From Dokdonia sinensis (GTDB lineage: Bacteria > Bacteroidota > Bacteroidia > Flavobacteriales > Flavobacteriaceae), in the NCBI RefSeq assembly GCF_003688895.1, contig NZ_REFV01000006.1, positions 62,001 to 126,000 of the forward strand: a DNA stretch of 64,000 nucleotides, written 5' to 3'. The position numbers were made by a program, and so were the translations under genes. Below are positions 43,768 through 52,439 of this stretch, in pieces. The notes beneath the pieces are model-generated. The model was given only the letters and a program-made list of their open reading frames with translations. It did not search any database and had not been told where the DNA came from. Each line of letters starts with the position of its first letter. Positions within the stretch are counted from its first letter, which is position 1.

Positions 43768-45096
43768 TCAAAAATCCTTGTCCTCCATATACTGCTGTAT
43801 CTTACGTTTCTCCCATTCCTTATTAAAAATAGGACTCCAGTTAAAGGTTTCTGAAGCGTGACCCGCAACTCCTAGCCCCCAACCTCCTATGGGAAATAAG
43901 GCCCAAGGAAATGAGGTAGACTGAACATTAAGGTAAATAAATATGGGAACAAAAAGGAGGTAAATAGCAAAGTGTACGTAAAAACCTTTCATTTTTTCTA
44001 CCTGCTCTTTGGCCAATTTATATTTTTTATTCTCAATATAGGTTTCCTGTACAGCCTCCATAGGACTTTGCTTCGTGAGCATAGGAATACCCACGCTAAA
44101 CTGTGTTTTACTTTCTAGTATCTCTACATTACGTTCGGTTAATAGCTGGTAGCGTTGCTTGATATTTTGTAACCCTACTCCACTACTCTTTTTTAGAATC
44201 TGTTTGGGCTGTAGGTTGTTTGACACGGTGAGCATTCCATCCTTTTCGGCTATTGTTATGAAAAGCTTTTTAGACGGTGTGACCATATTATGTTTTACAG
44301 CGTTCTCTAGTAATAACTGTAAAGAAAGTGGAACAACTTTGGCTTCTGGATTTGAGGCTTTTTCTGGGATTATGATTTCTATACTATCCTCAAAACGCAT
44401 TTTAATAAGATTCATATACGTGCGCGCAAACGCAAGTTCCTCATCTACAGGGACGAGTTCTTTGCTTTTTTGTTCCAGTACGTAGCGATAAACTTTAGAA
44501 AGCGAGGTTGTAAACTTTTGCGCCTGTTGCGGGTTCTCCTCTATCAAGCTCGTAAGTACATTCAAGCTATTAAATAAAAAGTGTGGATCCAGCTGATTCT
44601 TAAGTGCATCAAACTTTGCCGAAGCAGTTCCCGCAATGATACGACTACGCTTTACTTTTTTGTCCTGTTTACTTTTCCAGTAAAAAACAGCATAATAAAT
44701 GGCGGTAGCTACCACAGATATAGATAGTGATAAGTAATACTCGCTGATGCGCTCATTTTCTACAAACGCTGAGAATGTTCTATATCCAGGAACTACGATG
44801 AGTGTAAGGCGTAAAAAGAAAACCGTCACAATAGATGCCATTGCACCTAGAAAAAGTCCGAGAAGCACCTTATTTACCGTCCAGAAATTCTCATCATATC
44901 TGCCATAATATACCTTAAAAACGTAGGTGTTAACGAGATAGAGCGCTACGGAGAACATTTGGTTCTGATAAAAGAACTCCCAAGGGCTTTGTCCATACCA
45001 AGGATTCCCAAGTAAATACACCACTAGAGCGTGTACCACAAAGATGTTAAGCCCTAGTAGAAAAGCGTTTCTAAATTCTTTTAAAAAACCAGTCAT
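43768..45096 (-). CDS. LytS/YpdA-type sensor histidine kinase with C-terminal 2TM domain
   Basis: The 442-residue protein has four N-terminal membrane helices (about residues 10-160). The His_kinase domain holds LKNQLDPHFLFNSLNVLTSL with the phospho-His near 199. An ATPase part has LLLENAVKHN and GVGLQNIKQRYQLL. The C-terminus is a 2TM domain (VHFAIYLLFVPIFIYLNVQS ... GWGLGVAGHASETF), found in Bacteroidetes kinases. LytS kinases normally pair with a LytTR regulator, but none is adjacent. It is followed on the same strand, 3 bp after the previous stop, by no regulator; upstream lies a tetratricopeptide-like gene. Confidence 0.92.
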   Translation of the reverse strand: MTGFLKEFRNAFLLGLNIFVVHALVVYLLGNPWYGQSPWEFFYQNQMFSVALYLVNTYVFKVYYGRYDENFWTVNKVLLGLFLGAMASIVTVFFLRLTLIVVPGYRTFSAFVENERISEYYLSLSISVVATAIYYAVFYWKSKQDKKVKRSRIIAGTASAKFDALKNQLDPHFLFNSLNVLTSLIEENPQQAQKFTTSLSKVYRYVLEQKSKELVPVDEELAFARTYMNLIKMRFEDSIEIIIPEKASNPEAKVVPLSLQLLLENAVKHNMVTPSKKLFITIAEKDGMLTVSNNLQPKQILKKSSGVGLQNIKQRYQLLTERNVEILESKTQFSVGIPMLTKQSPMEAVQETYIENKKYKLAKEQVEKMKGFYVHFAIYLLFVPIFIYLNVQSTSFPWALFPIGGWGLGVAGHASETFNWSPIFNKEWEKRKIQQYMEDKDF

Positions 45097-45099
45097 TGC

Positions 45100-45723
45100 T
45101 TACTTGTTACATTTCTTTAAAACTTCGGCTACCCTTTCTGCTCCGTAAGAAGGGTGAAACTCAGTTTCTGGAGTAAAGGTAGTAAAGAGTTTTTCAGCAC
45201 GGCGCACGTCGTCACAATAGGGCTCTATAGGTGTCCCAAAATAGCTCGCACTCCCCATATCCCACTCGGCTTTAGACAATACTAGCATTGGATTTTCTGG
45301 TTCCATTTGTACAGCTTTGTCATACAGTTGACCGACCGTTCCCGCATATTTCATTCCGTATTTCATCCCATCGTAGGCAATCCAAGCGGTATATAACTGT
45401 GCTTGCATTTGTAGCGCATATACATTTTCGCCAGCCTTGGTTTTCATCATATTTACATACTCCTGTGCTTTATCGAGTTGAGCTTTCAGTACAGCCTCAT
45501 CTTTCATATCCCAACTTTTAAGTACTTGAATTTGCGCGACGTAATAATCTGGCAACCAATTGTCCTTTTCGGCAGTAGCGATGCGTTCAAAGAGGTTTGA
45601 GGCTTCGTCCAGTTTTTCGGCTTCCCACAGTTCGAAGGCCTTGCGCATTCCTTGTTCGTATTTGGATTGTGCCTGCATTCCTATTGAAAAAGTGATGGCG
45701 AGTAAAAGAGAGATTGATTTCAT
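45100..45723 (-). CDS. Secreted TPR-like protein
   Basis: From the ATG at 45723 the product is 207 residues with a signal peptide (SISLLLAITFSIGMQAQ). The mature part has helix pairs such as AFELWEAEKLDEASNLFERIA and LYDKAVQMEPENPMLVLSKAEWDMG that look like TPR-type repeats. PxYGAERVAEVLKKC ends the protein. Its role is unknown. The stop lies 3 bp before the kinase gene, so both are co-transcribed; it may be an accessory of that kinase (inference). The longer frame to 45804 would include a P1 palindrome and is rejected. Confidence 0.78.
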   Translation of the reverse strand: MKSISLLLAITFSIGMQAQSKYEQGMRKAFELWEAEKLDEASNLFERIATAEKDNWLPDYYVAQIQVLKSWDMKDEAVLKAQLDKAQEYVNMMKTKAGENVYALQMQAQLYTAWIAYDGMKYGMKYAGTVGQLYDKAVQMEPENPMLVLSKAEWDMGSASYFGTPIEPYCDDVRRAEKLFTTFTPETEFHPSYGAERVAEVLKKCNK

Positions 45724-45760
45724 AATGGTTGTTTTTTGATAGTGTAAATATTGGGATTTG

Positions 45761-45778
45761 TACGCTTTCGCGAAAGCG
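45761..45778. repeat. Palindrome P1, copy 12
   Basis: TACGCTTTCGCGAAAGCG, intergenic in the 77 bp gap between the DUF2306 and TPR-like genes. Confidence 0.94.
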
Positions 45779-45800
45779 GAACCTCCCCAACCGTCATTTA

Positions 45801-46469
45801 TCACGACCGAATTGTAGTTTTCTTAGGAATTCTGGTTCTCCTGAGCCAATATGTAATAAATATAACGCCAAAAACTGTGGGTAGTAACCAACTCAATAGC
45901 GCCGGCAAGACATTATTGGTCACAAAGAATGCGGTAAAAGAGGCTATGTATGCTCCAGAAATTTTTCCAATATGTAAACGTATACTCTTCTTCCGAAGCA
46001 TTTTTAAATCTCTGAAGGCTCTTAAGTCGATAGACGCATTAAAGATGGCAATTAAGCCAAACACTATAAGAATAGTTCCCATATTAGCCCCTCGAACAAT
46101 AGAAGAAACTCCAAAAAATATCATTCCTAGACCAACTATGAACATTCCCCAAGAAAGTATTTTATCCCAAAGTAATTGCTCCTGTGACTTTATACGCTTA
46201 AATCGTAACGCCCGATATCCAGATAAAACCAAATAGAAACTGAATAAACCGACGACAAATAAAAATGGATTGACATGTCCCGGAATAAAGGATGCTACAA
46301 CTCCCGATAAACTGGCAACGAGCATCCCATAATAAAAAATAATCCCTGACTTTTTATGCCAGCGCCCGCCCTTTCTTGCGATTACCGAGATAGTTCCCGC
46401 GAGAAGTGAAATGCTCCCAAAGAGCGCGTGTATAGAAATAAATATTGTAAAAAATTGGTCGATGGTCAT
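45801..46469 (-). CDS. DUF2306-like membrane protein
   Basis: The product is 222 residues from ATG 46469 (ATG 46469 is preferred over 46490). It has about six membrane segments. IHALFGSISLLAGTISVIARKGGRWHKKSGIIFYYGML is the typical DUF2306 opening, with the R-x-W-H-K-K-x-G element. The later RLHIGKISGAYIASFTAF fits the second half of the domain. The function is not known to me. It is co-directional with the TPR and kinase genes. Confidence 0.82.
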   Translation of the reverse strand: MTIDQFFTIFISIHALFGSISLLAGTISVIARKGGRWHKKSGIIFYYGMLVASLSGVVASFIPGHVNPFLFVVGLFSFYLVLSGYRALRFKRIKSQEQLLWDKILSWGMFIVGLGMIFFGVSSIVRGANMGTILIVFGLIAIFNASIDLRAFRDLKMLRKKSIRLHIGKISGAYIASFTAFFVTNNVLPALLSWLLPTVFGVIFITYWLRRTRIPKKTTIRS

Positions 46470-46567
46470 TGCATTGTTTTCTACTCGCAATATAAAAAGG
46501 GAGTAGTCACTTAAAACACTATTTCTATCTCAGTTGCAGAAAAACAAGGCTGAACTTTATTATGGGA

Positions 46568-47773
46568 CTACTTTTTAAATGGCAATATTTTCCAATATGA
46601 AATACACCTCCAGAGCCATTCCATAGGGCCATATTTAAAATATTGTAACCAAAGCGTACTTATTATTATTTGAAAAACAAAAACAATGAGAGCAATTAAT
46701 AAGGTTTGATAAGGAGAGAATGTCTCATACTTTTCGAAGCCCAATGAAGAAAAGATAATTAACCCTATAAAGCTCTGTAATAAATAATTAGTAAGCGCCA
46801 TCTTTCCCACCGCTTTAAGTGGTATAAAAAGATTAATCCATCGTTTGTATTGGCATAAATAAGCAATGACCCAAACGTAAAACAACCCCATTAAAGTATC
46901 ACAAATTTGCATCAAGTAGATGAATACTTCCCGCCAAAAAGGGTCTTTCCAAATATCTAAATCCCAAAGAAAGAATAAGAAAAAGACACGATATAGATTG
47001 GAAACCAAAGCAATGAGGAGCACCGATTTCTTGATTTGGTTCACCTTAGAGCTTATTTCATAAAGCCAATCTTTCTTTCCTATTGCCAGTCCCAAAACAA
47101 ACATTGCGAGCGCGATAGGCATAAGGAATACAAACAAAACGGTCACGTTACTTTTATACTCTTGTATTCTGAGTTTTATACCATCTATGTAACTACCGCC
47201 TCTTATTGTGTCCACAATATCTGTAGCACTATATGCAGATAGGTAACTTTCTGGCGTATATCCGGTAACGGACAAGAGCCACTCGAACAGCTGATTATAG
47301 AAAGGGAATATTAAAAGTAATAGCGCAAGCCAAAAAAGTCTCTTAGAAGACAATCGCACTAAAGCAAATGTCAAAACTCCTAAAACAGCATACAAATGAA
47401 TGACGTCTCCAGACCATAAAAATAGGATATGAGCAACACCAAAAATGAAAAGCGCAAACATTCTTCTGTAGAAAAATGAGGGCGAAATTCCTTTGGATCT
47501 AATATTCCTGATCTGAATACTTATTCCTATACCGAAAAGCAAAGAGAAAATAGGAAAGAATTTATTGTAAAAGATTAACTGTTTGATGCGTACAGCTAGC
47601 TTATCCACCGTTCCTGTCCATTGCGCTCCAAAAGCGTCTTGATTCATAAAAACGCAATTCATAATCTCGACATTAACCATAAATATCCCGAAGATGGCAA
47701 AGCCACGTAGGATATCTAAAGTTTCAATGCGTTTATTGGGCTGTGTGGGTCTTGAAGAAAGATTATCTGTCAT
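46568..47773 (-). CDS. DUF418 domain membrane protein
   Basis: The 401-residue protein has about ten membrane segments. It starts with RIETLDILRGFAIFGIFMVN, the L-D-x-L-R-G-F-A motif shared by DUF1624/DUF418 and acyltransferase-like proteins, and FPIFSLLFGIGISIQI. The conserved C-terminal DUF418 region has GKMALTNYLLQSFIGLIIF and WLQYFKYGPMEWLWR. YeiB is the E. coli relative, with no settled role. It is monocistronic with its own promoter. Confidence 0.92.
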   Translation of the reverse strand: MTDNLSSRPTQPNKRIETLDILRGFAIFGIFMVNVEIMNCVFMNQDAFGAQWTGTVDKLAVRIKQLIFYNKFFPIFSLLFGIGISIQIRNIRSKGISPSFFYRRMFALFIFGVAHILFLWSGDVIHLYAVLGVLTFALVRLSSKRLFWLALLLLIFPFYNQLFEWLLSVTGYTPESYLSAYSATDIVDTIRGGSYIDGIKLRIQEYKSNVTVLFVFLMPIALAMFVLGLAIGKKDWLYEISSKVNQIKKSVLLIALVSNLYRVFFLFFLWDLDIWKDPFWREVFIYLMQICDTLMGLFYVWVIAYLCQYKRWINLFIPLKAVGKMALTNYLLQSFIGLIIFSSLGFEKYETFSPYQTLLIALIVFVFQIIISTLWLQYFKYGPMEWLWRCISYWKILPFKK

Positions 47774-47793
47774 TATACTACTGCAATCACTTA

Positions 47794-47801
47794 CGAAAGT
47801 A
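47794..47801 (-). promoter_or_regulatory. Candidate -7 element for DUF418 gene
   Basis: On the minus strand TACTTTCG is a one-mismatch TAnnTTTG, 20 nt before the ATG at 47773. Confidence 0.45.
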
Positions 47802-47891
47802 ACTATTTTAGTACTTTTTATGTACCTTAAAGTTCGATGAGTAAGATGTCATAACATTAACCGACAGAAACTCACTAGCAAATCACCGTTT

Positions 47892-49106
47892 ATGAAATCA
47901 AGTAAAATAAGTTTTCAAAATAATAAGGGACAATCCCTAGCCGCTCGCCTCGATTTACCAGCGGACCAGCATCCCCATAATTTTGCCATTTTTGCACATT
48001 GCTTTACTTGCACAAAGGACTTTTCTGCGGTGCGTAATGTAAGTCGGGCATTGGCCTCTCAGGGGTTTGGGGTGCTGCGTTTTGACTTTGCGGGCCTTGG
48101 TGATTCAGATGGAGATTTTGCAGACACTAATTTTTCCAGTAATGTAGAGGATTTAATAGCTGCGGCCGCTTTTTTGGCAAGGGACTACAAAGCTCCTTCC
48201 CTACTCGTAGGTCATTCTCTAGGAGGCGCGGCTGTGATATTTGCAGGTAAAAAAATCGATACGATTAAAGCGGTTGCTACCATAGGAGCTCCTAGTAATC
48301 CTGCACACGTAGAGAAACAACTAGGGTCACAATTAGAAAAAATAAGAAATGAAGGGCAAGCCGAAGTAACCCTTGCGGGACGTGATTTCACCTTCAAAAA
48401 GCAATTTATAGATGATCTCGAGGCTCAATCGTGTGCCGAAGCTGCCCACGACCTTGATAAAGCTTTGCTCATACTTCATTCCCCTCAGGATGCCACGGTA
48501 TCGATTAAGAATGCTGAGGAAATCTACCACGCCGCAAAGCATCCTAAGAGTTTTGTAACTCTAGACGGCTCAGAACATTTACTTATTGATAAAGAAAACG
48601 CCTCATATGTGGGTAAAATAGTTGCTGGATGGGCTGCAAGATATATTCCTAGTCCAGAAGTGGAGGAAATTAAAACTACCCATCAAGTGGCAGCGAGTCT
48701 CGATGACGAAGACGGATTCACTACTCAGCTTAAGATGGGCAATCATTATATGCGAGCAGATGAGCCTGTTCGAGTAGGTGGTAACGATTACGGACCCACG
48801 CCTTATGAACTCGTGGCGGCTGGATTATCTGCTTGTACCGCTATGACCATACAGATGTATGCTAAGCGTAAAGGCTGGAAAATAGATAATGTAGAAGTTC
48901 ATACGAGTTACTCAAAAACGTATGCAGCAGATTGCGAAGCTTGTGAAAATGATGAAAATGCAAAAATTGACACCTTTCATAGAGAGATAAAGCTTATCGC
49001 TGATCTAGATGAGAAACAACTCGCAAGAATTTTAGTAATTGCAGATAAATGTCCTGTACACAAGACACTTCATAGTGAGACGCAAATTCTTACGAAGCTC
49101 GTCTAG
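47892..49106 (+). CDS. Fused alpha/beta hydrolase and OsmC-family protein
   Basis: The 404-residue protein is a two-domain fusion. Residues 1-255 are an alpha/beta hydrolase with FAHCFTCTKDFSAVRN, RFDFAGLGDSDG and the nucleophile elbow VGHSLGGAA (Ser near 109); the acid and base fall in HSPQDATVSI and DGSEHLL. Residues 265-404 are an OsmC domain with YGPTPYELVAAGLSACTAMT and ADKCPVHKTL carrying the two redox cysteines. OsmC proteins reduce organic peroxides, and the hydrolase may supply or detoxify acyl substrates. The fusion is known in Bacteroidetes. A terminator follows. Confidence 0.94.
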   Translation: MKSSKISFQNNKGQSLAARLDLPADQHPHNFAIFAHCFTCTKDFSAVRNVSRALASQGFGVLRFDFAGLGDSDGDFADTNFSSNVEDLIAAAAFLARDYKAPSLLVGHSLGGAAVIFAGKKIDTIKAVATIGAPSNPAHVEKQLGSQLEKIRNEGQAEVTLAGRDFTFKKQFIDDLEAQSCAEAAHDLDKALLILHSPQDATVSIKNAEEIYHAAKHPKSFVTLDGSEHLLIDKENASYVGKIVAGWAARYIPSPEVEEIKTTHQVAASLDDEDGFTTQLKMGNHYMRADEPVRVGGNDYGPTPYELVAAGLSACTAMTIQMYAKRKGWKIDNVEVHTSYSKTYAADCEACENDENAKIDTFHREIKLIADLDEKQLARILVIADKCPVHKTLHSETQILTKLV

Positions 49107-49121
49107 TTTTATCGAGACCAA

Positions 49122-49148
49122 AAAAAACCGCTACAAGAGCGGTTTTTT
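49122..49148. terminator. Bidirectional terminator
   Basis: AAAAAACCGCT and AGCGGTTTTTT form a perfect 11 bp inverted repeat around ACAAG. T runs on both strands suit the convergent OsmC-fusion and thioredoxin-like genes. Confidence 0.9.
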
Positions 49149-49169
49149 CTATTTTAATGCTAAATTTTC

Positions 49170-49616
49170 CTATCGGATAGATCTAGCTTTATCTATAAAT
49201 GCAAAATAAGGTGCTGTGTCTCTTAACATACTATAGGCTGATATTTTATCCTTTACACGTCCACTAGCATCTAAGGCTAAAAGAGTTGGAAATGATTTTT
49301 CCTTATTATATTTTGCTTGAAGCGCCTTGTTTTTCTTCATCTGCGACTCGGAGATCACGTCAAGTCTAAAGGGCACATCTACTTCTAACAGAACAAAATC
49401 GTTAGATTGAGCTACAAATTCTTCACTCTGCCAGAAATCTTTCTTTAGCATTTTACAAGGTCCACACCAGTCGCTTCCTGTGAAGTACATTAATATGGGC
49501 TTTTTCTGTTTTTGCGCTGTCTTTTTTGCTTTTTCAAAATCTGTAAGCCATTCGGCTTCCTGCGATTGCACGCCAAAGGCTACAAATAGGAATAAGATTA
49601 GAGTAATTCGTTTCAT
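49170..49616 (-). CDS. Secreted thioredoxin-family protein
   Basis: From ATG 49616 the product is 148 residues with a signal peptide (RITLILFLFVAFGVQSQ). The thioredoxin-like domain has KPILMYFTGSDWCGPCKML with the W-C-G-P-C-K active site and KSFPTLLALDASG with the cis-Pro. It probably acts as a periplasmic disulfide reductase or chaperone. The frame is open to 49691, but the signal peptide fixes the start. It is separated by 97 bp from the nitroreductase. Confidence 0.9.
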   Translation of the reverse strand: MKRITLILFLFVAFGVQSQEAEWLTDFEKAKKTAQKQKKPILMYFTGSDWCGPCKMLKKDFWQSEEFVAQSNDFVLLEVDVPFRLDVISESQMKKNKALQAKYNKEKSFPTLLALDASGRVKDKISAYSMLRDTAPYFAFIDKARSIR

Positions 49617-49713
49617 TAGTTTCAAATTAGGGTTCTTGCAAAATATAAAACTCTTACGAAATAACAAGAATCTTGCCATTATATTGTCCATTTAAGTAAA
49701 GCAAGGGTGTCTT

Positions 49714-50346
49714 TTATAGTTCTAGAACAGCTGCTGCAGTACCTTTCCGCACTTTTTTAAAGCTTGCAAACATATCGTCATCTGCACGATACCCTACGGG
49801 CATAACGAGAACGGCATCTAGTCCCTTTTCTTCCAAGCCTAAGATCTCATTGTACCCCTCTGGAGAAAAGCCTTCCATCGGGCAAGCGTCTATTTTCTCT
49901 AGCGCACACACCGTTAAAAGATTACCCATTGCCAGATACGCCTGTTTTGTTGCCCATAATGCAATAGATTCAGGAGTATCGTTCTCAAATGTTTTAAGTA
50001 GGTAGTTTTTAAAGGGCGCAAGAATTTCCTCTGGAGTTTTTCTTATTTGTACTACGTTGTCAAAATAGGAGTTCACATAATCTGTTCCTATCTCACGCTC
50101 CCTGCAGAAAACGAGGACGTGTGATGCTTGTGCAATTTGCTCCTGATTCATTGAAACCGTTACAAGCGCACGCTGTATTTCTTTATTTTTTACAATAGCC
50201 AGTCTCACAGGTTGTAAACCAAAACTTGTTGCGGTAAGGTCAAAAGCTTCCTTTATTACCTCAATCTTCTCATCAGGGATAAGTCTTTGATTATCAAATT
50301 TTTTTGTGGCATAACGCCATTTTAGCGCTTCTATTACTTGCGTCAT
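49714..50346 (-). CDS. NAD(P)H-dependent nitroreductase (NfsB-like)
   Basis: The 210-residue protein opens EALKWRYATKKFDNQR, the R-Y-x-x-K-x-F FMN-binding start. LTATSFGLQPVRLAIV, WATKQAYLAMGNLL and the ACPMEGFSPEGYNEIL segment are typical of the NfsB/oxygen-insensitive nitroreductase family. It should bind FMN and reduce nitroaromatics or quinones. An exact TAnnTTTG promoter lies at 50368-50375, only about 20 nt upstream, so the leader is very short. Confidence 0.93.
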   Translation of the reverse strand: MTQVIEALKWRYATKKFDNQRLIPDEKIEVIKEAFDLTATSFGLQPVRLAIVKNKEIQRALVTVSMNQEQIAQASHVLVFCREREIGTDYVNSYFDNVVQIRKTPEEILAPFKNYLLKTFENDTPESIALWATKQAYLAMGNLLTVCALEKIDACPMEGFSPEGYNEILGLEEKGLDAVLVMPVGYRADDDMFASFKKVRKGTAAAVLEL

Positions 50347-50367
50347 TGTTTCCTTTTTTTAACCTTG

Positions 50368-50375
50368 CAAAGGTA
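50368..50375 (-). promoter_or_regulatory. Promoter -7 element for nitroreductase gene
   Basis: On the minus strand TACCTTTG matches TAnnTTTG, 21 nt before the ATG at 50346. Confidence 0.65.
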
Positions 50376-50432
50376 CGATGCTCGTTATGGCTTTCATAAC
50401 AGACAGTATCATAAATGCTGATACCAATTAAT

Positions 50433-50822
50433 ATGGAAGTTATAGAACAACGTAAAGCGGCAAGTGAGACACGTATTTTTAAAGCTGTTTTCCCTAATAC
50501 TACGAACCACTACGACACGCTATTTGGCGGGACGGCGCTCCATATGATGGACGAAGCATCCTTTATTTGCGCAACACGCTTTAGTAGAAAACGTGTCGTA
50601 ACTATCTCTACAGATAAAATTGATTTTACAAAACCCATCCCACAAGGTACTATTATTGAGCTCGTAGCCCGTGTAGAAAAAGTGGGAAGAACAAGTTGTG
50701 TGGTGCGTGTAGATATCTTTATGGAAGACATGTACAGTCTAGACCGCGAGACAGCTGTTACTGGCTATTTTACGTTTGTGGCTATAGATGAAGACAAAAA
50801 ACCCATACCTATGTTAGATTAA
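50433..50822 (+). CDS. Acyl-CoA thioesterase (hotdog fold)
   Basis: The 129-residue product starts at ATG 50433 (ATG 50415 in frame would add six residues). NHYDTLFGGTALHMMDEASFI is the hotdog helix with the catalytic Asp, as in YciA/BACH enzymes. It hydrolyses acyl-CoA to free acid and CoA. It is first in a compact run of same-strand genes, with the TrmH-family gene 6 bp after its stop. Confidence 0.92.
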   Translation: MEVIEQRKAASETRIFKAVFPNTTNHYDTLFGGTALHMMDEASFICATRFSRKRVVTISTDKIDFTKPIPQGTIIELVARVEKVGRTSCVVRVDIFMEDMYSLDRETAVTGYFTFVAIDEDKKPIPMLD

Positions 50823-50828
50823 TTTGAA

Positions 50829-51332
50829 ATGGCTGATCGACAACTATCCCATACAGACCACTCAAAACCGCATATATCAAAACAAATTATATTGATGTGT
50901 GATGGCGTTCAAAGTCCTGCCAATATAGGGTCATTATTTCGTCTAGGAGATGCTTTTGGCGTAGATGAAATAATTTTTGGAGGGGTACAGATAGACCTTT
51001 CGAGCAATAGACTGCGTAGGACGGCGCGCAATACGTATGAGGTTGTCCGCTTTCGCGAAAGCGAATACCTTACCACTACCCTTACTCAACTCCACAGCGA
51101 GGGATATTCTAGTATCGCTCTCGAGATTACACAAAACAGCATCCCAATAGACCAAATCAAAACAAAACCCAAAAAAGTGGTGCTCATCATAGGGAATGAG
51201 CGCAATGGCGTTTCTGAAGAACTCCTCAAACTCTCACAACATACTGCCCATATACCTATGTTAGGAAATAATAGCAGTATGAATGTGGCTCAGGCCGCTG
51301 CGATTGCTTTTTATGAATTGCGACGTAAATAA
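50829..51332 (+). CDS. SpoU/TrmH-family RNA 2'-O-methyltransferase
   Basis: The 167-residue protein has the three SPOUT motifs: QSPANIGSLFRLGDAFG (1), VLIIGNERNGVS (2) and IPMLGNNSSMNVAQAAAIAFYE (3), forming the knotted SAM site. It methylates a ribose in tRNA or rRNA; the position cannot be told. It is shorter than TrmH, with no N-terminal RNA-binding domain. A P1 palindrome encodes R-F-R-E-S near residue 74, in the middle of the domain. Confidence 0.93.
   Translation: MADRQLSHTDHSKPHISKQIILMCDGVQSPANIGSLFRLGDAFGVDEIIFGGVQIDLSSNRLRRTARNTYEVVRFRESEYLTTTLTQLHSEGYSSIALEITQNSIPIDQIKTKPKKVVLIIGNERNGVSEELLKLSQHTAHIPMLGNNSSMNVAQAAAIAFYELRRK
51048..51063. repeat. Palindrome P1, copy 13 (in TrmH-family gene)
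   Basis: Perfect CGCTTTCGCGAAAGCG in the gene, read as V-R-F-R-E-S-E. Confidence 0.95.
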
Positions 51333-51338
51333 AACTAT

Positions 51339-51346
51339 TATATTTG
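51339..51346 (+). promoter_or_regulatory. Candidate promoter element 4 nt before GTG start
   Basis: TATATTTG matches TAnnTTTG and ends 4 nt before the GTG at 51351. This would give a leaderless transcript for the AI-2E gene. Confidence 0.5.
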
Positions 51347-51350
51347 AATC

Positions 51351-52439
51351 GTGAATTCAAAAGCAATAGCTTACGGTATATTACGGGCGCTTGGCATCCT
51401 TGCTGGGATATTTTTTTTGCTATGGTTTCTATATGAAATACAGAGTGTCCTTGTTTATCTAGCCGTGGCAGCTGTGATTTCATTAATAGGTAGACCTATC
51501 ACTATTTTCTTAAAGCGTAGGCTTAAAATGGGAGATACGTGGGCAGCGATAACTACTATACTCTTTGTATTTCTGTTTATTGCTGGAGTCCTTACGCTTT
51601 TTATTCCTGTGATTATAGATCAAAGCGCGCACCTCTCCAACATCGATTTTAATGAGGTGAAGGTAAGTATTGATAGGCTTTACGGAGAAATTGCCGAATA
51701 TTTTGGGGTTAGTCGCACAACGATCATTAGGAGCGTCCAAGAATCCAATTTTATAAAGGATATTGACTTTGGCATTATACCGAGTTTCTTAAATGGGATC
51801 ATTGGTAACCTAGGTGCTGCGCTTATTGGGATATTTTCTGTCATTTTTATTACGTTCTTTTTCCTAAAAGATAGCAGACTTTTAGTAAGCAGTATTCTCG
51901 TGTTTGCAAATCGTGGTAATGAGGGTAAATTTCTTAGAGTTTTTGAAAAAATTAAGTACCTGCTTTCCCGCTACTTTATCGGTTTATTATTGCAAGTATT
52001 TATAATGTTTGTTTTGTACTCCATTATTCTAAATTTCTTTAGTGTAGAAAATGCTTTTGCTGTGGCGCTTTTTTGTGCTACACTTAATCTTGTACCTTAT
52101 TTAGGACCATTAGTAGGTGGTGGCGTAATGCTTTTACTGGCAACATCAAGTAATCTTGATGCCGATTTCCAAACGGTGATATTGCCCAACCTTATATACA
52201 TATCTATATGCTACGGTTTTGCGCAGCTCATAGATAACTTTATATTACAACCCAAAATTTTTGGGAATAGTGTAAAATCTCATCCTCTGGAGGTTTTTCT
52301 TGCGATAATTATTGCGGGATTATTATTTGGTGTAATCGGAATGGTACTTGCAATTCCTACGTATACAGCTATTAAGGTTATCTCAAATGAGTTCTTAAGC
52401 GAATATAAAATTGTACAGAATCTAACGCGTGACCTGTGA
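51351..52439 (+). CDS. AI-2E family transporter
   Basis: The 362-residue protein has about eight membrane segments, with the start LRALGILAGIFFLLWFLYEI and the C-terminal LGPLVGGGVMLLL and IVGPKIFGNSVKSHPLEVFLA-like region (here LQPKIFGNSVKSHPLEV). Members export AI-2 or other small molecules (TqsA, YdiK) or act as Na+/H+ antiporters. Substrate unknown. It starts with GTG 51351. Its TGA overlaps the GTG of the next gene (GTGA), so translation is coupled. Confidence 0.91.
   Translation: MNSKAIAYGILRALGILAGIFFLLWFLYEIQSVLVYLAVAAVISLIGRPITIFLKRRLKMGDTWAAITTILFVFLFIAGVLTLFIPVIIDQSAHLSNIDFNEVKVSIDRLYGEIAEYFGVSRTTIIRSVQESNFIKDIDFGIIPSFLNGIIGNLGAALIGIFSVIFITFFFLKDSRLLVSSILVFANRGNEGKFLRVFEKIKYLLSRYFIGLLLQVFIMFVLYSIILNFFSVENAFAVALFCATLNLVPYLGPLVGGGVMLLLATSSNLDADFQTVILPNLIYISICYGFAQLIDNFILQPKIFGNSVKSHPLEVFLAIIIAGLLFGVIGMVLAIPTYTAIKVISNEFLSEYKIVQNLTRDL

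Noticed and set aside
45724-45804. N-terminal extension of the TPR-like protein through a palindrome
   Set aside because: The signal peptide begins at ATG 45723; the extra residues include translated palindrome and do not look like a signal sequence.
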